Shown in pieces: positions 1 to 9,002 of a DNA stretch of 47,970 nt. The stretch spans positions 1 through 47,970 of the forward strand of contig CAXYYO010000026.1 of NCBI GenBank assembly GCA_964293305.1, in the 5' to 3' direction. Each line of letters opens with the position of its first letter. The stretch's first letter is position 1. This DNA is from CALAGJ01 sp964293305. GTDB taxonomy: Bacteria; Bacteroidota; Bacteroidia; Chitinophagales; Chitinophagaceae. The position numbers were made by a program, and so were the translations under genes. A model generated the notes under the pieces. That model searched no databases, was not told where the DNA came from, and saw only the letters and a program-made list of their open reading frames with translations.

Positions 1-104
1 AAAACTGCAAGCCCAATTTTTTACAGCTTCCAGTATTTAGCTACTAAATGGGTTGCTTTTTTGCTTATTCTTGCGGGTTGATGGCGGTTTTTAGACAGAC
101 TGAC

Positions 105-113
105 GTTAGTGGC
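105..113. repeat. Left half-site of cassette-like inverted repeat
   Basis: GTTAGTGGC here is the exact reverse complement of GCCACTAAC at 1491-1499. Over the wider stretch 103-118 against 1486-1501 the two agree at 14 of 16 positions in inverted orientation. The pair brackets the caspase gene. In integron cassettes the left junction carries the G^TTRRRY core of the cassette's own attC, and this site has that layout. Calling it a recombination half-site is an inference, since no integrase lies in the window. Confidence 0.55.
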
Positions 114-154
114 AATTTGGAAAACCTTAAACAATTAAATTGAAAAATTTATAA

Positions 155-1486
155 ATGAACATTACAAAAGTAATTGGAATTGCTATAAATGAATATGACG
201 ATTTAAAACTTAATACTCTTGAAAATTGCTTTAATGATATTTCAACAATTACTTCATTGTTAAAATCTAAATATAAAACAGATGATATTGAAATATTAAC
301 AGGTAAAGAAAAAACAACGAGAAAATATTTATACAATTTCCTGAATTCATATTTTGTAAATGCATTAAGTAATGAAAATATTCTTTTGTTTTATGCTGGA
401 CATGGAGAATATAATGCATTAAACAAAATTACATTCTGGCAAACTTCCGATTCTCTACCAGATGATTCTTCAACATGGTTTAGTCTTAACGATTTGTTTT
501 CATTTATTAAAAACAGTAAAGCGATTCATATTTCATTAGTTCTAGACTCATGTTTTTCAGGAGGACTATTTGAAAACAATTATAGAGGAGGAGGAATTAA
601 AACTTTTGACAACAAAAAATCAAGAGAAGCATTAACTTCTGGTGGTTTGGAAAGAGTAAAAGATGGCACAATAGGCAATTTAAGTCCTTTTACAAATGTA
701 GTCTGTAAAGTATTAGAAGAAAACTCTGACAAAGAGTTATCATTTATACAATTTGCTCACAATGTAATATTACAATTCAATTTAGAGAAAGACCAAACAC
801 CCAAATTTTGTTCAATCGAAAATACTGGACATGAAGGCGGTTCATTAGTATTAGTTCTTAATGATAAAGAATTAGAGTTTAAAAACTTTTCAGATTATTC
901 TATAAATTTAGATTTCAATTACCCGATAAAAATAAATTATACATGTAAACTGCCAAAATTCCGAAAAAATTCAATATCAGATTTTAGGATAATTAATTCT
1001 AAAATTGAATCTATTGCTTTTGAATATATCAGCGAAATAAGAAAGCATATCGCAGAAAGTTTAGATTTTAGAATTCAGGAGGACAAATGGTCTTCACTTG
1101 AAATTAATTATGAAATACTTACTTATGATGAAAAACATATTAGCTTAATAATTAAAGTCGAAGACTTTTTTTATAGTGCATATCCGAATGATAGAGTTTA
1201 TTCAATTAATATAAAGTTCAATCCAGATATAAAAATGGTTCTTTCTGATTTGGTTGAATCGGATGATTTGCAAAAATTATTAAAAGATTTAATACCTAAA
1301 TATTCTGAATGTAAAGAACAAGAATATTTACTTTTAGATAAATTAGAAGAAATGTATTATGACCAAATAGAATTTGCTTTTGATTCAAAAAATATTAATC
1401 TTTACTTTGTAAATGAAGTAATTAGAGCTTATCATGCATACGGAAATATTTCGATTCCAATAAGTGAATTTAAAGTAAAGAAATAA
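155..1486 (+). CDS. Caspase-like (C14) peptidase fused to a PdaC/RsiV-like (DUF4163-DUF3298) domain
   Basis: This is a predicted cysteine protease. The N-terminal half (about residues 1-235) is a bacterial caspase-like domain, with the catalytic His83 in YAGHGE and Cys133 in LDSCFSGG. The later SREALTSGG and SPFT segments are also usual in bacterial caspases. The C-terminal part (about 255-443) reads like DUF4163 followed by DUF3298, ending in a YHAYGNISIPISEF-type strand; this fold is known from the anti-sigma factor RsiV and the deacetylase PdaC. No signal peptide or membrane segment is seen, although RsiV-type domains normally act outside the cytoplasm. The gene is much more AT-rich than its neighbours: 13 G/C in bases 181-240 and 15 in 1201-1260, against 22 in 2281-2340 of the next gene. 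It stands alone between cassette-like repeats, suggesting transfer. A stress or defence role is possible but unproven. Confidence 0.85.
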   Translation: MNITKVIGIAINEYDDLKLNTLENCFNDISTITSLLKSKYKTDDIEILTGKEKTTRKYLYNFLNSYFVNALSNENILLFYAGHGEYNALNKITFWQTSDSLPDDSSTWFSLNDLFSFIKNSKAIHISLVLDSCFSGGLFENNYRGGGIKTFDNKKSREALTSGGLERVKDGTIGNLSPFTNVVCKVLEENSDKELSFIQFAHNVILQFNLEKDQTPKFCSIENTGHEGGSLVLVLNDKELEFKNFSDYSINLDFNYPIKINYTCKLPKFRKNSISDFRIINSKIESIAFEYISEIRKHIAESLDFRIQEDKWSSLEINYEILTYDEKHISLIIKVEDFFYSAYPNDRVYSINIKFNPDIKMVLSDLVESDDLQKLLKDLIPKYSECKEQEYLLLDKLEEMYYDQIEFAFDSKNINLYFVNEVIRAYHAYGNISIPISEFKVKK

Positions 1487-1608
1487 AACTGCCACTAACA
1501 TTTAGACGGATAGCCAACTGCCCCCGCAAAACAGCCTGCCTGTATCCATAAAGACATATAAAATAAAACGAACTGGGGGCTTTTGGCTATCCGTTGTTCA
1601 GCAACGCC
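1486..1608. repeat. attC-like imperfect palindrome downstream of the caspase gene
   Basis: Arms 1506-1525 and 1575-1594 pair at 18 of 20 positions around a 49-base loop; the one mismatched step is AG against TT. Outside the stem, GCCACTAAC (1491-1499) is separated from the 5' arm by a short unpaired spacer. If DNA from 106 to 1593 were circularised, CCG at the 3' arm would join TTAGTGGC, giving a perfect GCCACTAAC/GTTAGTGGC outer pair, the spacer bulge and the inner stem. That is the R-box, spacer, L-box architecture of integron attC sites. The hairpin could also serve as a terminator for the caspase gene, but no strong T-tract follows. Bases 1609-1787 hold nothing else recognised beyond the promoter region of the next gene. 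Confidence 0.6.
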
Positions 1609-1787
1609 GAGACTAATAGGATGATTGCTTTTCATTGCTTCATTCTTTTAAGTTTTAGAAATCTGTTTGCATCGCTTTTATACATGTAGCGCAAGATTGC
1701 TGCAATGTATATTTCTTATGGTGAAAAGCTTCATGACTATTTGCCCATTTATGAGAAAAGCAGGCTAACAATACTCATCTTTGCAAC

Positions 1788-3161
1788 ATGAGTGATTCAA
1801 TTTCTTTATCGCATGTATTTTTTATGGGCATAGCCGGTGCTGGTATGAGTGCATTGGCTCAGTATTTAAAAGGGAGTGGTGTAGAAGTGAGTGGGAGTGA
1901 TCGATTTTTCGCCGCAGGCGAATACAATGACACTTCAAATAAATTAAAGGCAATGGATATTCATTGCTATCCGCAGGATGGTAGCGGCATTAAAGAAGGT
2001 ATTTCCCTTATAGTAACATCTACAGCTGTAGAAGACACGGTACCGGAAGTGCAAAAAGCCAAAGCACTCGGTTTGCCATTTATGCGTCGTAGTGAATTGC
2101 TTGCATATATTACTACTCAAAAGAAAACAATAGCTGTAGGAGGTACCTCCGGAAAAAGTAGTACAGCTGCTATGTTGTTTACAATTTTGGATCATGCAGG
2201 TCTAAAGCCATCTTTAATAACTGGGGCGGGCTTGGTATCTCTCATTGAAAATGATATGATTGGTAATGCTGTGTATAATACGGGTGATTGGCTGATTATA
2301 GAAGCAGATGAAAGTGATGGTAGTATTGTACAATATAAACCTGCCGGCGGTATACTACTCAATGTAGATAAAGATCATAAAGATGTACCTGAATTGCTTC
2401 AGCTATTTCAAACATTTAAGCAGCACTGTAGTAGTTTTTTTATTGTGAATCAATCCAACAAATTAGCAGCTCCTTTATCAAAGGAATTGGCCATGGATTT
2501 TTCATCTGATGATGCGAATGCCGGCACCATTGCAAAAAACTTTGAGCAGAAAGGATTTGCCCTTTCTTTTACGATTAATGAAGTATCATTTAGTATGCAA
2601 GCACTTGGGCACCATACTATGAGCAATGCAGCTGCAGCTATATCTGCAGCAAAATTATTGGGGGTTTCTCTTGAGGTTTGTTCCGATGCACTGCGGCACT
2701 ATAAAGGTATATACAGAAGACACCAACTTATTGGAATTAAAAATAGTATTATCGTTATAGATGATTATGCACATAATCCTGCAAAGTGTGCCGCTTCTAT
2801 AAGGGCAGTACAGCCATTGGCTGATAAAATTATTGCTTGGTTTCAGCCACATGGTTATGGGCCAACAAAATTTTTGAAAGATGATTTTATACAAGAAATA
2901 TCTGCAAGCCTAAGACCTGATGATATAGTATGTATGAGTGAAATCTACTATGCAGGTGGCACTGCTCAAAAAGATATTTCTGCTAATGATTTAATAGCAG
3001 GCATACTTCTTTCTGGTAAACAGGCTTTGTTTGTAGAACAGAGGGCTATGTTGATAAAAGCTTTGAAATCTTTTCTAGCATCTGGTGTTGTGTTACTGTT
3101 AATGGGGGCAAGGGATCCTTCATTAGAGGATTTTGCAATTGAAGTATTGAATGAGTTATAA
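1788..3161 (+). CDS. MurC-like Mur ligase (UDP-N-acetylmuramate--L-alanine ligase family)
   Basis: This is an ATP-dependent amino-acid ligase of the Mur family. The N-terminal Rossmann motif GIAGAGMS (14-21) corresponds to GIGGIGMS of MurC. The P-loop is GTSGKSS (119-125), ADESDGS lies at 173-179 and LNVDKDHKD at 191-199. IDDYAHNP marks the third domain, and the C-terminus carries MGARDPS. At 457 aa it matches MurC length. The P-loop departs from the usual GTHGKTT, and the gene is not in a division/cell-wall cluster, so it may be a paralogue or a recycling ligase such as an Mpl relative; the DESDGS motif favours MurC over Mpl. The start lies 4 nt after CATCTTTG, one base off the TAnnTTTG -7 box, so the leader is very short. 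Confidence 0.85.
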   Translation: MSDSISLSHVFFMGIAGAGMSALAQYLKGSGVEVSGSDRFFAAGEYNDTSNKLKAMDIHCYPQDGSGIKEGISLIVTSTAVEDTVPEVQKAKALGLPFMRRSELLAYITTQKKTIAVGGTSGKSSTAAMLFTILDHAGLKPSLITGAGLVSLIENDMIGNAVYNTGDWLIIEADESDGSIVQYKPAGGILLNVDKDHKDVPELLQLFQTFKQHCSSFFIVNQSNKLAAPLSKELAMDFSSDDANAGTIAKNFEQKGFALSFTINEVSFSMQALGHHTMSNAAAAISAAKLLGVSLEVCSDALRHYKGIYRRHQLIGIKNSIIVIDDYAHNPAKCAASIRAVQPLADKIIAWFQPHGYGPTKFLKDDFIQEISASLRPDDIVCMSEIYYAGGTAQKDISANDLIAGILLSGKQALFVEQRAMLIKALKSFLASGVVLLLMGARDPSLEDFAIEVLNEL

Positions 3162-3197
3162 GAAGCAATTATTTTCTGCTATTCAAAAATAGATCAC

Positions 3198-3230
3198 AAA
3201 AAAAAGGCCGCAGATGCGGCCTAATATATA
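3198..3230 (-). terminator. Rho-independent terminator of the FAS1 gene
   Basis: A perfect 7-bp GC-rich stem (3205-3211 with 3216-3222, AGGCCGC/GCGGCCT) has a 4-base loop. On the minus strand it is followed by a run of T (plus-strand A at 3198-3205). It lies 25 nt past the FAS1 stop and could also slow read-through from the MurC-like gene. Confidence 0.8.
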
Positions 3231-3247
3231 TCAAAACTAACCCTGAA

Positions 3248-4330
3248 CTATGGGAGTAAAACTTGATCGATAACGTGTGCAACACCGTTGGTAGTTGTAA
3301 GATTTTTTCCTACTACCAGAGATGCTGTTGCATTGGAGCTTCCTTTGATGAAAATATCTCTTCTGCTAATGTTTGCATCCAAACGTATATCTGTTGTGAT
3401 ATCTGTAATACCTCCAGAAAGCATTGTAGGCATAAGTCCGGCTGTAGGTATATCACAAGCATACACTCTTGCGCTTACAACATGGTAAGTTAAAATGGCT
3501 GCTAATGCATCTGGATCGGTGGCTTGTATTTCTTCAATTGTTTCAAAACCTGCATTTATAAATGCTTGATTGGTTGGTGCAAATAAAGTGAATGGACCAG
3601 CACCACTCAATACTGCGGCTACATCTGTAGCGCCTGTGCTTGCAGTAACTACAGCTGCTACTAAATAGGATAAGTCTGGTGTAGCAATAGCTAATTCAAC
3701 AAGATTTTGTGATGGAGGAAATAATACTTGGTTAATACAATGTACTACACCATTGTCTGTTTCTTGATTTGGAATATATACACCATAACCGTTTACAAAA
3801 ACTTTAAGTGTTTCATCAGCTCCAGTAGAAGTTAAAAATATTTGTAAAGTATTTAATGTAGTTGCCGGACCATCAGTTACATCTTCAGCAAATACTTTGG
3901 CACCACCTACTACATGATAGAGTAATATTGGTGTCAATGCTTCGGAACCCAAAGCTAGCAAATCATCAACAGTTGGAAATCCGGCATTGATAAAAGCTTG
4001 ATCTGATGGTGCAAATAAGGTATAAATTGTATTTGGATCGGCAAGAACATCGTCCAAACCCGTTAAGTCTAATGCAGCCTCTAAATAAGTAAAACTTGTA
4101 ATTGGTTTCGAACCTACTTGACGTGCATTTGCTGATGTTTCATCTGTCCACCAAGAAATGTTTGGCTCTTTAGTGTTCAAGTCAGATTGATTGAGTGTTG
4201 TTTTTAAAGATGCTTTGTAAGCTTGGTTAACATTATTTGATTTGCTGATATCACTAGTTTTTTGGCATGAAGCCAATACTACTACTGCACCTAATAGCAA
4301 TGCAGTTAATTGTTGAGAGATTCTTTTCAT
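3248..4330 (-). CDS. Two-domain fasciclin (FAS1) lipoprotein
   Basis: A predicted surface or periplasmic lipoprotein. It begins with a signal sequence ending in the lipobox L19-A-S-C22. Two FAS1 domains follow, about residues 75-207 and 208-360. Each carries the H1-type motif (YTLFAPSDQAFINAGF, then FTLFAPTNQAFINAGF) and the YHVV motif (LLYHVVGGAK, LTYHVVSARV). Each ends in an H2-like segment (NGVVHCINQVLFP, NGVAHVIDQVLLP). FAS1 domains mediate adhesion in other organisms; the bacterial partner is unknown. The gene is monocistronic with its own terminator, and an A/T-only leader precedes the ATG. Confidence 0.92.
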   Translation of the reverse strand: MKRISQQLTALLLGAVVVLASCQKTSDISKSNNVNQAYKASLKTTLNQSDLNTKEPNISWWTDETSANARQVGSKPITSFTYLEAALDLTGLDDVLADPNTIYTLFAPSDQAFINAGFPTVDDLLALGSEALTPILLYHVVGGAKVFAEDVTDGPATTLNTLQIFLTSTGADETLKVFVNGYGVYIPNQETDNGVVHCINQVLFPPSQNLVELAIATPDLSYLVAAVVTASTGATDVAAVLSGAGPFTLFAPTNQAFINAGFETIEEIQATDPDALAAILTYHVVSARVYACDIPTAGLMPTMLSGGITDITTDIRLDANISRRDIFIKGSSNATASLVVGKNLTTTNGVAHVIDQVLLP

Positions 4331-4625
4331 TTTTTTATTTTTTTATTTTTTGAAGAATGATAGCTTCTTAAACCGATATCTGTTTTAGAAAGCATGATAC
4401 AATAACATTGTCTGAAAATTATTTGTTAAAGAGATTCATGCATATTTTACCCGAGTTGTTGATATTGTGGAATGAATGGTAGGATTTTTAATCTTGAATG
4501 AAACAGAAATATTTATGGTACATAAAATCTAATCTACTGCTCAATGAATGTATTGAAATACACATTTCCCCAAAAAACAGGATCTATGTGGATTAATAAT
4601 ATAGGGTGCCATTAAACTGCTTCGT

Positions 4626-5510
4626 ATGATTGCAACAATTATGCAGGGAAACAGGGAAATATCGGCTTTGTTTACACTGATTGACGACCCGGATATTGAG
4701 GTATACGACCGTGTAAGTAAGAAAATTCTTACTTATGGTACTGGTATCATCCCAAACCTTGAAAACTTATGGGAACTTTCCCCTGCGGACCATGTACAGC
4801 ATAGAATTGAAATGCTGATTCACAGATTACATTATCGAGATTTAAAACAAGCATTTTTACTTTGGAAAAATCATTCTTATAATGATTTATTGCGTGGTGC
4901 CACTTTAACCGCTAAATTTCAATACCCTGATTTGGAAACCATATCCATATCCCAGGAACTGGAAAAAATTAGAAAGAATATCTGGCTTGAAATCAACAAC
5001 TATTTTACACCTTTGGAAAAAACACAAATTATTTGCAGCATCTTATATAATTATTATGCTGTAAAAGGTGCAGAGGTAAACTACACAAAGCCTGATGATT
5101 TTTTTATTCATAAATTATTGCAAACTAAAAAGGGGAATACCATCAATTTGGGGGTATTATATCTAATACTTACTGAACTGCTTGCACTACCGGTATTTGC
5201 CATAGGTGTGCCTAAGCAATTTGTGCTTGCTTATTTCCATCCCGATTTTGATCTGGACTCTTTTAATGGCAATCCTAAGGAAAAAATCCATTTTTATATT
5301 GATGCTACTACAGGACAGGTTTTTTCCCAAAACGATTTAGATAATTATTTCAAAAGAATAGCTGTACCACAGGTGCCCTCTTATTATAAACCGCTATCAA
5401 ACATACAGGTAATGCAAGTATTGCTGGAAGAATTATCGCTATGTTTTTCTGATGAGTTGCATTTGTATAAGCAAAAAGAGCTAAAGCATATAAGCAGTCT
5501 TTTAGACTAA
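4626..5510 (+). CDS. Transglutaminase-like / SirB1 family protein
   Basis: The best match is the SirB1 / Transglut_core2 family. The diagnostic stretch is KKGNTINLGVLYL (168-180) followed by LPVFAIGVPKQFVLAY (188-203), the counterpart of the family's GNPxxL...GVNxPGHF region. The first 120 residues are helical and HEAT-like, with an armadillo-type DDPDIEVYDRV segment. I see no clear catalytic Cys in the core, as is common for SirB1 relatives, so enzymatic activity is doubtful. The next in-frame ATG lies five codons downstream; the first is used here. A hairpin directly after the stop separates it from the convergent DUF4954 gene. Confidence 0.8.
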   Translation: MIATIMQGNREISALFTLIDDPDIEVYDRVSKKILTYGTGIIPNLENLWELSPADHVQHRIEMLIHRLHYRDLKQAFLLWKNHSYNDLLRGATLTAKFQYPDLETISISQELEKIRKNIWLEINNYFTPLEKTQIICSILYNYYAVKGAEVNYTKPDDFFIHKLLQTKKGNTINLGVLYLILTELLALPVFAIGVPKQFVLAYFHPDFDLDSFNGNPKEKIHFYIDATTGQVFSQNDLDNYFKRIAVPQVPSYYKPLSNIQVMQVLLEELSLCFSDELHLYKQKELKHISSLLD

Positions 5511-5526
5511 ATAAATGGATTGATTT

Positions 5527-5553
5527 AGACCTTCTATTAAAAGGTCTTTATTT
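5527..5553 (+). terminator. Terminator between convergent SirB1-like and DUF4954 genes
   Basis: The perfect 7-bp stem AGACCTT/AAGGTCT (5527-5533 with 5541-5547, 7-base loop) is followed by TTATTT on the plus strand. It lies 17 nt after the SirB1-like stop. The stem touches the DUF4954 stop codon, so any minus-strand function would be weaker. Confidence 0.65.
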
Positions 5554-7752
5554 CCACAACCTCTTTAGCCTGTTGATGTTTTTGGTGCTTGCAGTTAGTC
5601 GTTCATTTTCCTGAATGATAAAAGCATTGTCTTCTAATTTACCTAATACTTCTGCCATTTCTGCCTCTGTATCATACACCATTTTTCTATATGGATTAGT
5701 ATGATCTTTTTCCCGTGATAAATATATTTTTTCAGTAAGGCTCACTTCAATTTCCAACAAATCCGTGAGCCAGTTTTGCATCTGTGCTGTAGTAATTTTT
5801 TTTAGATTTTTTATTTGCTCCATCTCACATAGTACAGAAAGGCCATGCATTTGCCGACAGGCATCATACTGTTCTCCTTCTTTTAAATAAACTTTGTGTA
5901 AAGCCTGCCAACTATTGATTTTGCCATTTTTTATCTGCTCTTTTAATTTATCAACTGCCTGTTCTTGCATAAGTTGCCCACCCAAGTTAAGCCAGTTACT
6001 ACGTTTTGGTTTTGAAGGTAAAATGGCAACTAGTTCAGCAAAACTTTTACAAGCATTACCCAGTTCAATCAATGATCTAAATGCATACAATCGAATCATT
6101 TGCTGATAGGTATTATAGGCTGCCTGCACTTTAATAATACTTACTTTTCTTTGGGCATTTTCAAAGTTGTCCGCAGTTATATCCAGTTCATTTATTACAG
6201 CATCTTTGTTTTCCAAGAGGTTCAATCCTTTTGAATGAGCAAGCTTATCAGTAATATTTTTTTGATTGTTTTTTTTGTACCATGCCCTGCCTGTAAACGT
6301 GGACAACATTGTTAAGGCTTTTAGCATTTCCTCCACCGTATCCGGTGCCAGATAATCAAATTCAAGGTATTGTTCTTTATGGATTCGTTGGTCTCTATCC
6401 TTGTATTTTCTAGCATTGCGTGCCAACGCATACATATTATACATAAACCAATATGCGGGCATAACAAGCAGAGAATGATCTGTTTCATTTAGACTTACTA
6501 ATGCAAAGGGAAATTGTATATCTAATTCATTGCTATAGTCACCTTTTGCAATAATGGTAAATGATGCAAATCGGCTATTGTGTTTTAAACTAACACATAG
6601 GCCTGGCCAAAAGCCACGTCCTGCAATAATTTCACCATCGGCTCCCCTTGAATTATGATTGCTACCAATTGTAGCGCCTGCGGCAATATTGCTTTGACCC
6701 ATAATGAGAGATGCACACAAAAATGAATTATTATGGTGCTGCTCATGACTGGGGAATATGAGTGAATTCAATACTTCGCAACAAGATATTGTGGCATTAT
6801 TTCCTAAATATGAATTGATTAATCTTGCTCCATATTTTAACTGTGAATGGCTAGCCATAATAAATCGTACGGCCTTAACCCCATAAAAAACAGTACAACC
6901 TTCATTTACAATACCATTTACTAATTCGCAGCCTTCACCAATCTGCGATTTTGCATTTGGCTGAGAATGTATGGTAATATTTTTAAGCTTTGTAGCACCT
7001 TTTATATATGCATTACTACCAATCCAAACATCTTTAAGGCTGAAGCAGTTTTTGATCACCGTTTTATCACCCACCATGCCATAATATCCACGCTCTTTTC
7101 TGAAAAATTGCTCTGTAAAATGTTGAAACCGGTCTAATAATTTATGATCGTCTCTATACTTGCTCCAAAGCCAAGCATCAGCCGGTAGCATGCCGCTAAA
7201 GGGTATTACTTTTCTGCCACCATTTTCATTGCATAATTCCAACCAGATACGTATGCTTTCAGGTTCATCATCCTTTACTATTCCATTCCCAAATTTTGCA
7301 TGGTTGGTAGTGACCATTTCATGAACATTTACTATAATAACTTCATTACCTATAATGTAATGAGTGAGATAGTGTACGTTGTCTATGACCACATTATCGC
7401 CAATATCACAACTGATGATAGTGGAATTGTATAACCCTACGGGAAATTTAAAGTCGTTAAAACTAAGAAAACATGGTTCTAATTTACCAATACGCACAAA
7501 GCCATAAAAGCTACAGTTTTTTACTAATTCAGGGTCGAAGGCATCACTAACTAAAATATGGTCCCAATTCATGCTCGTATTACGATTGCGAATCAGTACT
7601 TCTGTTTCATGAGCGGTCAGTTTTCTATATTCTATACCACTTTCGTTTTGCGCTCTGCGCAAATAATATTCATTTTTCCCTTTTGGAAGATGTTTTCCAG
7701 AAATAAAATGGTAACCAAGTGCGTTAATAGGAGTTTTGGTTATATACGGCAT
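5548..7752 (-). CDS. DUF4954 family protein
   Basis: A 734-aa protein of the DUF4954 family, found mainly in Bacteroidota and spirochaetes; its function is not established. The middle (about 95-400) has repeated short beta turns such as IGDNVVIDNV, IGNEVIIVNV, IGSNAYIKGA and IGEGCELVNG. These are typical of left-handed beta-helix (hexapeptide-repeat) folds shared with acyl- and nucleotidyl-transferases. Roughly residues 450-734 are helical and rich in Lys/Glu. There is no signal peptide, so it should be cytoplasmic. It follows the desaturase gene on the same strand by 73 nt and may be co-transcribed. Confidence 0.9.
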   Translation of the reverse strand: MPYITKTPINALGYHFISGKHLPKGKNEYYLRRAQNESGIEYRKLTAHETEVLIRNRNTSMNWDHILVSDAFDPELVKNCSFYGFVRIGKLEPCFLSFNDFKFPVGLYNSTIISCDIGDNVVIDNVHYLTHYIIGNEVIIVNVHEMVTTNHAKFGNGIVKDDEPESIRIWLELCNENGGRKVIPFSGMLPADAWLWSKYRDDHKLLDRFQHFTEQFFRKERGYYGMVGDKTVIKNCFSLKDVWIGSNAYIKGATKLKNITIHSQPNAKSQIGEGCELVNGIVNEGCTVFYGVKAVRFIMASHSQLKYGARLINSYLGNNATISCCEVLNSLIFPSHEQHHNNSFLCASLIMGQSNIAAGATIGSNHNSRGADGEIIAGRGFWPGLCVSLKHNSRFASFTIIAKGDYSNELDIQFPFALVSLNETDHSLLVMPAYWFMYNMYALARNARKYKDRDQRIHKEQYLEFDYLAPDTVEEMLKALTMLSTFTGRAWYKKNNQKNITDKLAHSKGLNLLENKDAVINELDITADNFENAQRKVSIIKVQAAYNTYQQMIRLYAFRSLIELGNACKSFAELVAILPSKPKRSNWLNLGGQLMQEQAVDKLKEQIKNGKINSWQALHKVYLKEGEQYDACRQMHGLSVLCEMEQIKNLKKITTAQMQNWLTDLLEIEVSLTEKIYLSREKDHTNPYRKMVYDTEAEMAEVLGKLEDNAFIIQENERLTASTKNINRLKRLWK

Positions 7753-7825
7753 TATCGTTATTAATATAAATAAGCGATAAAAATAAGGGATAGGTCAATA
7801 ACTGATAAAACGAAATGATATCAAT

Positions 7826-8902
7826 TTATGCCTGAGCAGCTCGACCCATCTCTTTTAGGAATTTTATATGAGATAAAATGGCCTGATACATTTTTGGAAA
7901 TTCAATGTACTCAACGCCATATTCTTTACATGCATTCTTAACTATTTTACTAATAGCAGGATAATGTACATGCGATATTTTTGGAAATAAATGATGCTCC
8001 ACCTGAAAGTTTAAACCACCTACTAACCAAGAAATTAATCTATTTTTTGTGGCAAAATTGGCAGTGGTTTTCAATTGATGAATGGCCCACTCATCACTAA
8101 GATTGCCAGTTTCTTCATCCGGCATTGGAAAATGAGTATGCTCAATAGTGTGGGCTAACTGAAACACAATGCTTATAACAATACCTGTAAAAAGAGTCAT
8201 AATTAAAAAACCAATTATTGCTGGTACTACACCAACAACAAATATGGGTACAACCAATAATGTACCAATACTAAGTACTTTATAGAGCCAAAAGTAAAAA
8301 TGATCTTTCAACTCCATTTTTTTCAAGGGGGTATCGCCAATTTTTTTGCTGAAATATTTTTTAAAGTCAGAGCCAAAAATCCAATATATATATAGAATGC
8401 TGTACAGAAACCAAAAATAAACATGCTGGTATTTGTGCATTTTAAGTTTCTTTTGAGTGGAAGCAAATCGAAGCATAATGCCAGCATTAATATCGTCATC
8501 AATGCCATCAATATTTGTATAGGCATGATGAATAATATTATGCTTCACATTCCACATAAAATGACTGCCCCCCAACCAACCTAAAGTGGTGGCGGCAAAT
8601 TTGTTGAGTTTTGGATTATTACTAAAACTACCATGACCACCATCATGCATAACATTAAAACCAATACCAGCCGCTACAAAGCCGAGTAAAATACATTCCA
8701 AAATAGCCCAACCAATAGCTGGTGTAAAAAATACAAGATTGACATAAAGACTTATAAATGCTACAATAAGAATTGCTGCTTTGAGCCATAACTTATAATT
8801 GCCAGTAGATGCCTTACCGGTCTGTTCAAAATATTCAGTTACTCTCTTTTTTAGTTCTGTGTGAAAGGACGGTTTTACAACCGCAAATTTTGGAGTTACC
8901 AT
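7826..8902 (-). CDS. Membrane fatty acid desaturase (acyl-CoA / linoleoyl-CoA desaturase type)
   Basis: This introduces a double bond into acyl chains using a di-iron centre at the cytoplasmic face of the membrane. The three histidine boxes are all present: HDGGH (86-90), HNIIHH (121-126) and QVEHH (300-304). The Gln-variant third box is characteristic of front-end (delta-5/delta-6 type) desaturases, though no fused cytochrome b5 domain is present. Hydrophobic stretches at about 42-82, 150-170 and 195-240 are the membrane segments. Length (358 aa) is normal. Exact regiospecificity cannot be read from sequence. Confidence 0.93.
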   Translation of the reverse strand: MVTPKFAVVKPSFHTELKKRVTEYFEQTGKASTGNYKLWLKAAILIVAFISLYVNLVFFTPAIGWAILECILLGFVAAGIGFNVMHDGGHGSFSNNPKLNKFAATTLGWLGGSHFMWNVKHNIIHHAYTNIDGIDDDINAGIMLRFASTQKKLKMHKYQHVYFWFLYSILYIYWIFGSDFKKYFSKKIGDTPLKKMELKDHFYFWLYKVLSIGTLLVVPIFVVGVVPAIIGFLIMTLFTGIVISIVFQLAHTIEHTHFPMPDEETGNLSDEWAIHQLKTTANFATKNRLISWLVGGLNFQVEHHLFPKISHVHYPAISKIVKNACKEYGVEYIEFPKMYQAILSHIKFLKEMGRAAQA

Positions 8903-9002
8903 TTGAGAAGATTTCTTATGATTTGTTGTAAGAAACTACAACAGAATCGTTAAATAAAGTGTGCAAATTAGTTCATAAAAACAAATAAGCTGTCATAATA
9001 AT

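Noticed and set aside
1..60. GCAAGCCCA / TGGGTTGC inverted pair at the left edge as another cassette hairpin
   Set aside because: The stem is short and bulged, and the upstream sequence is missing, so it cannot be assessed.
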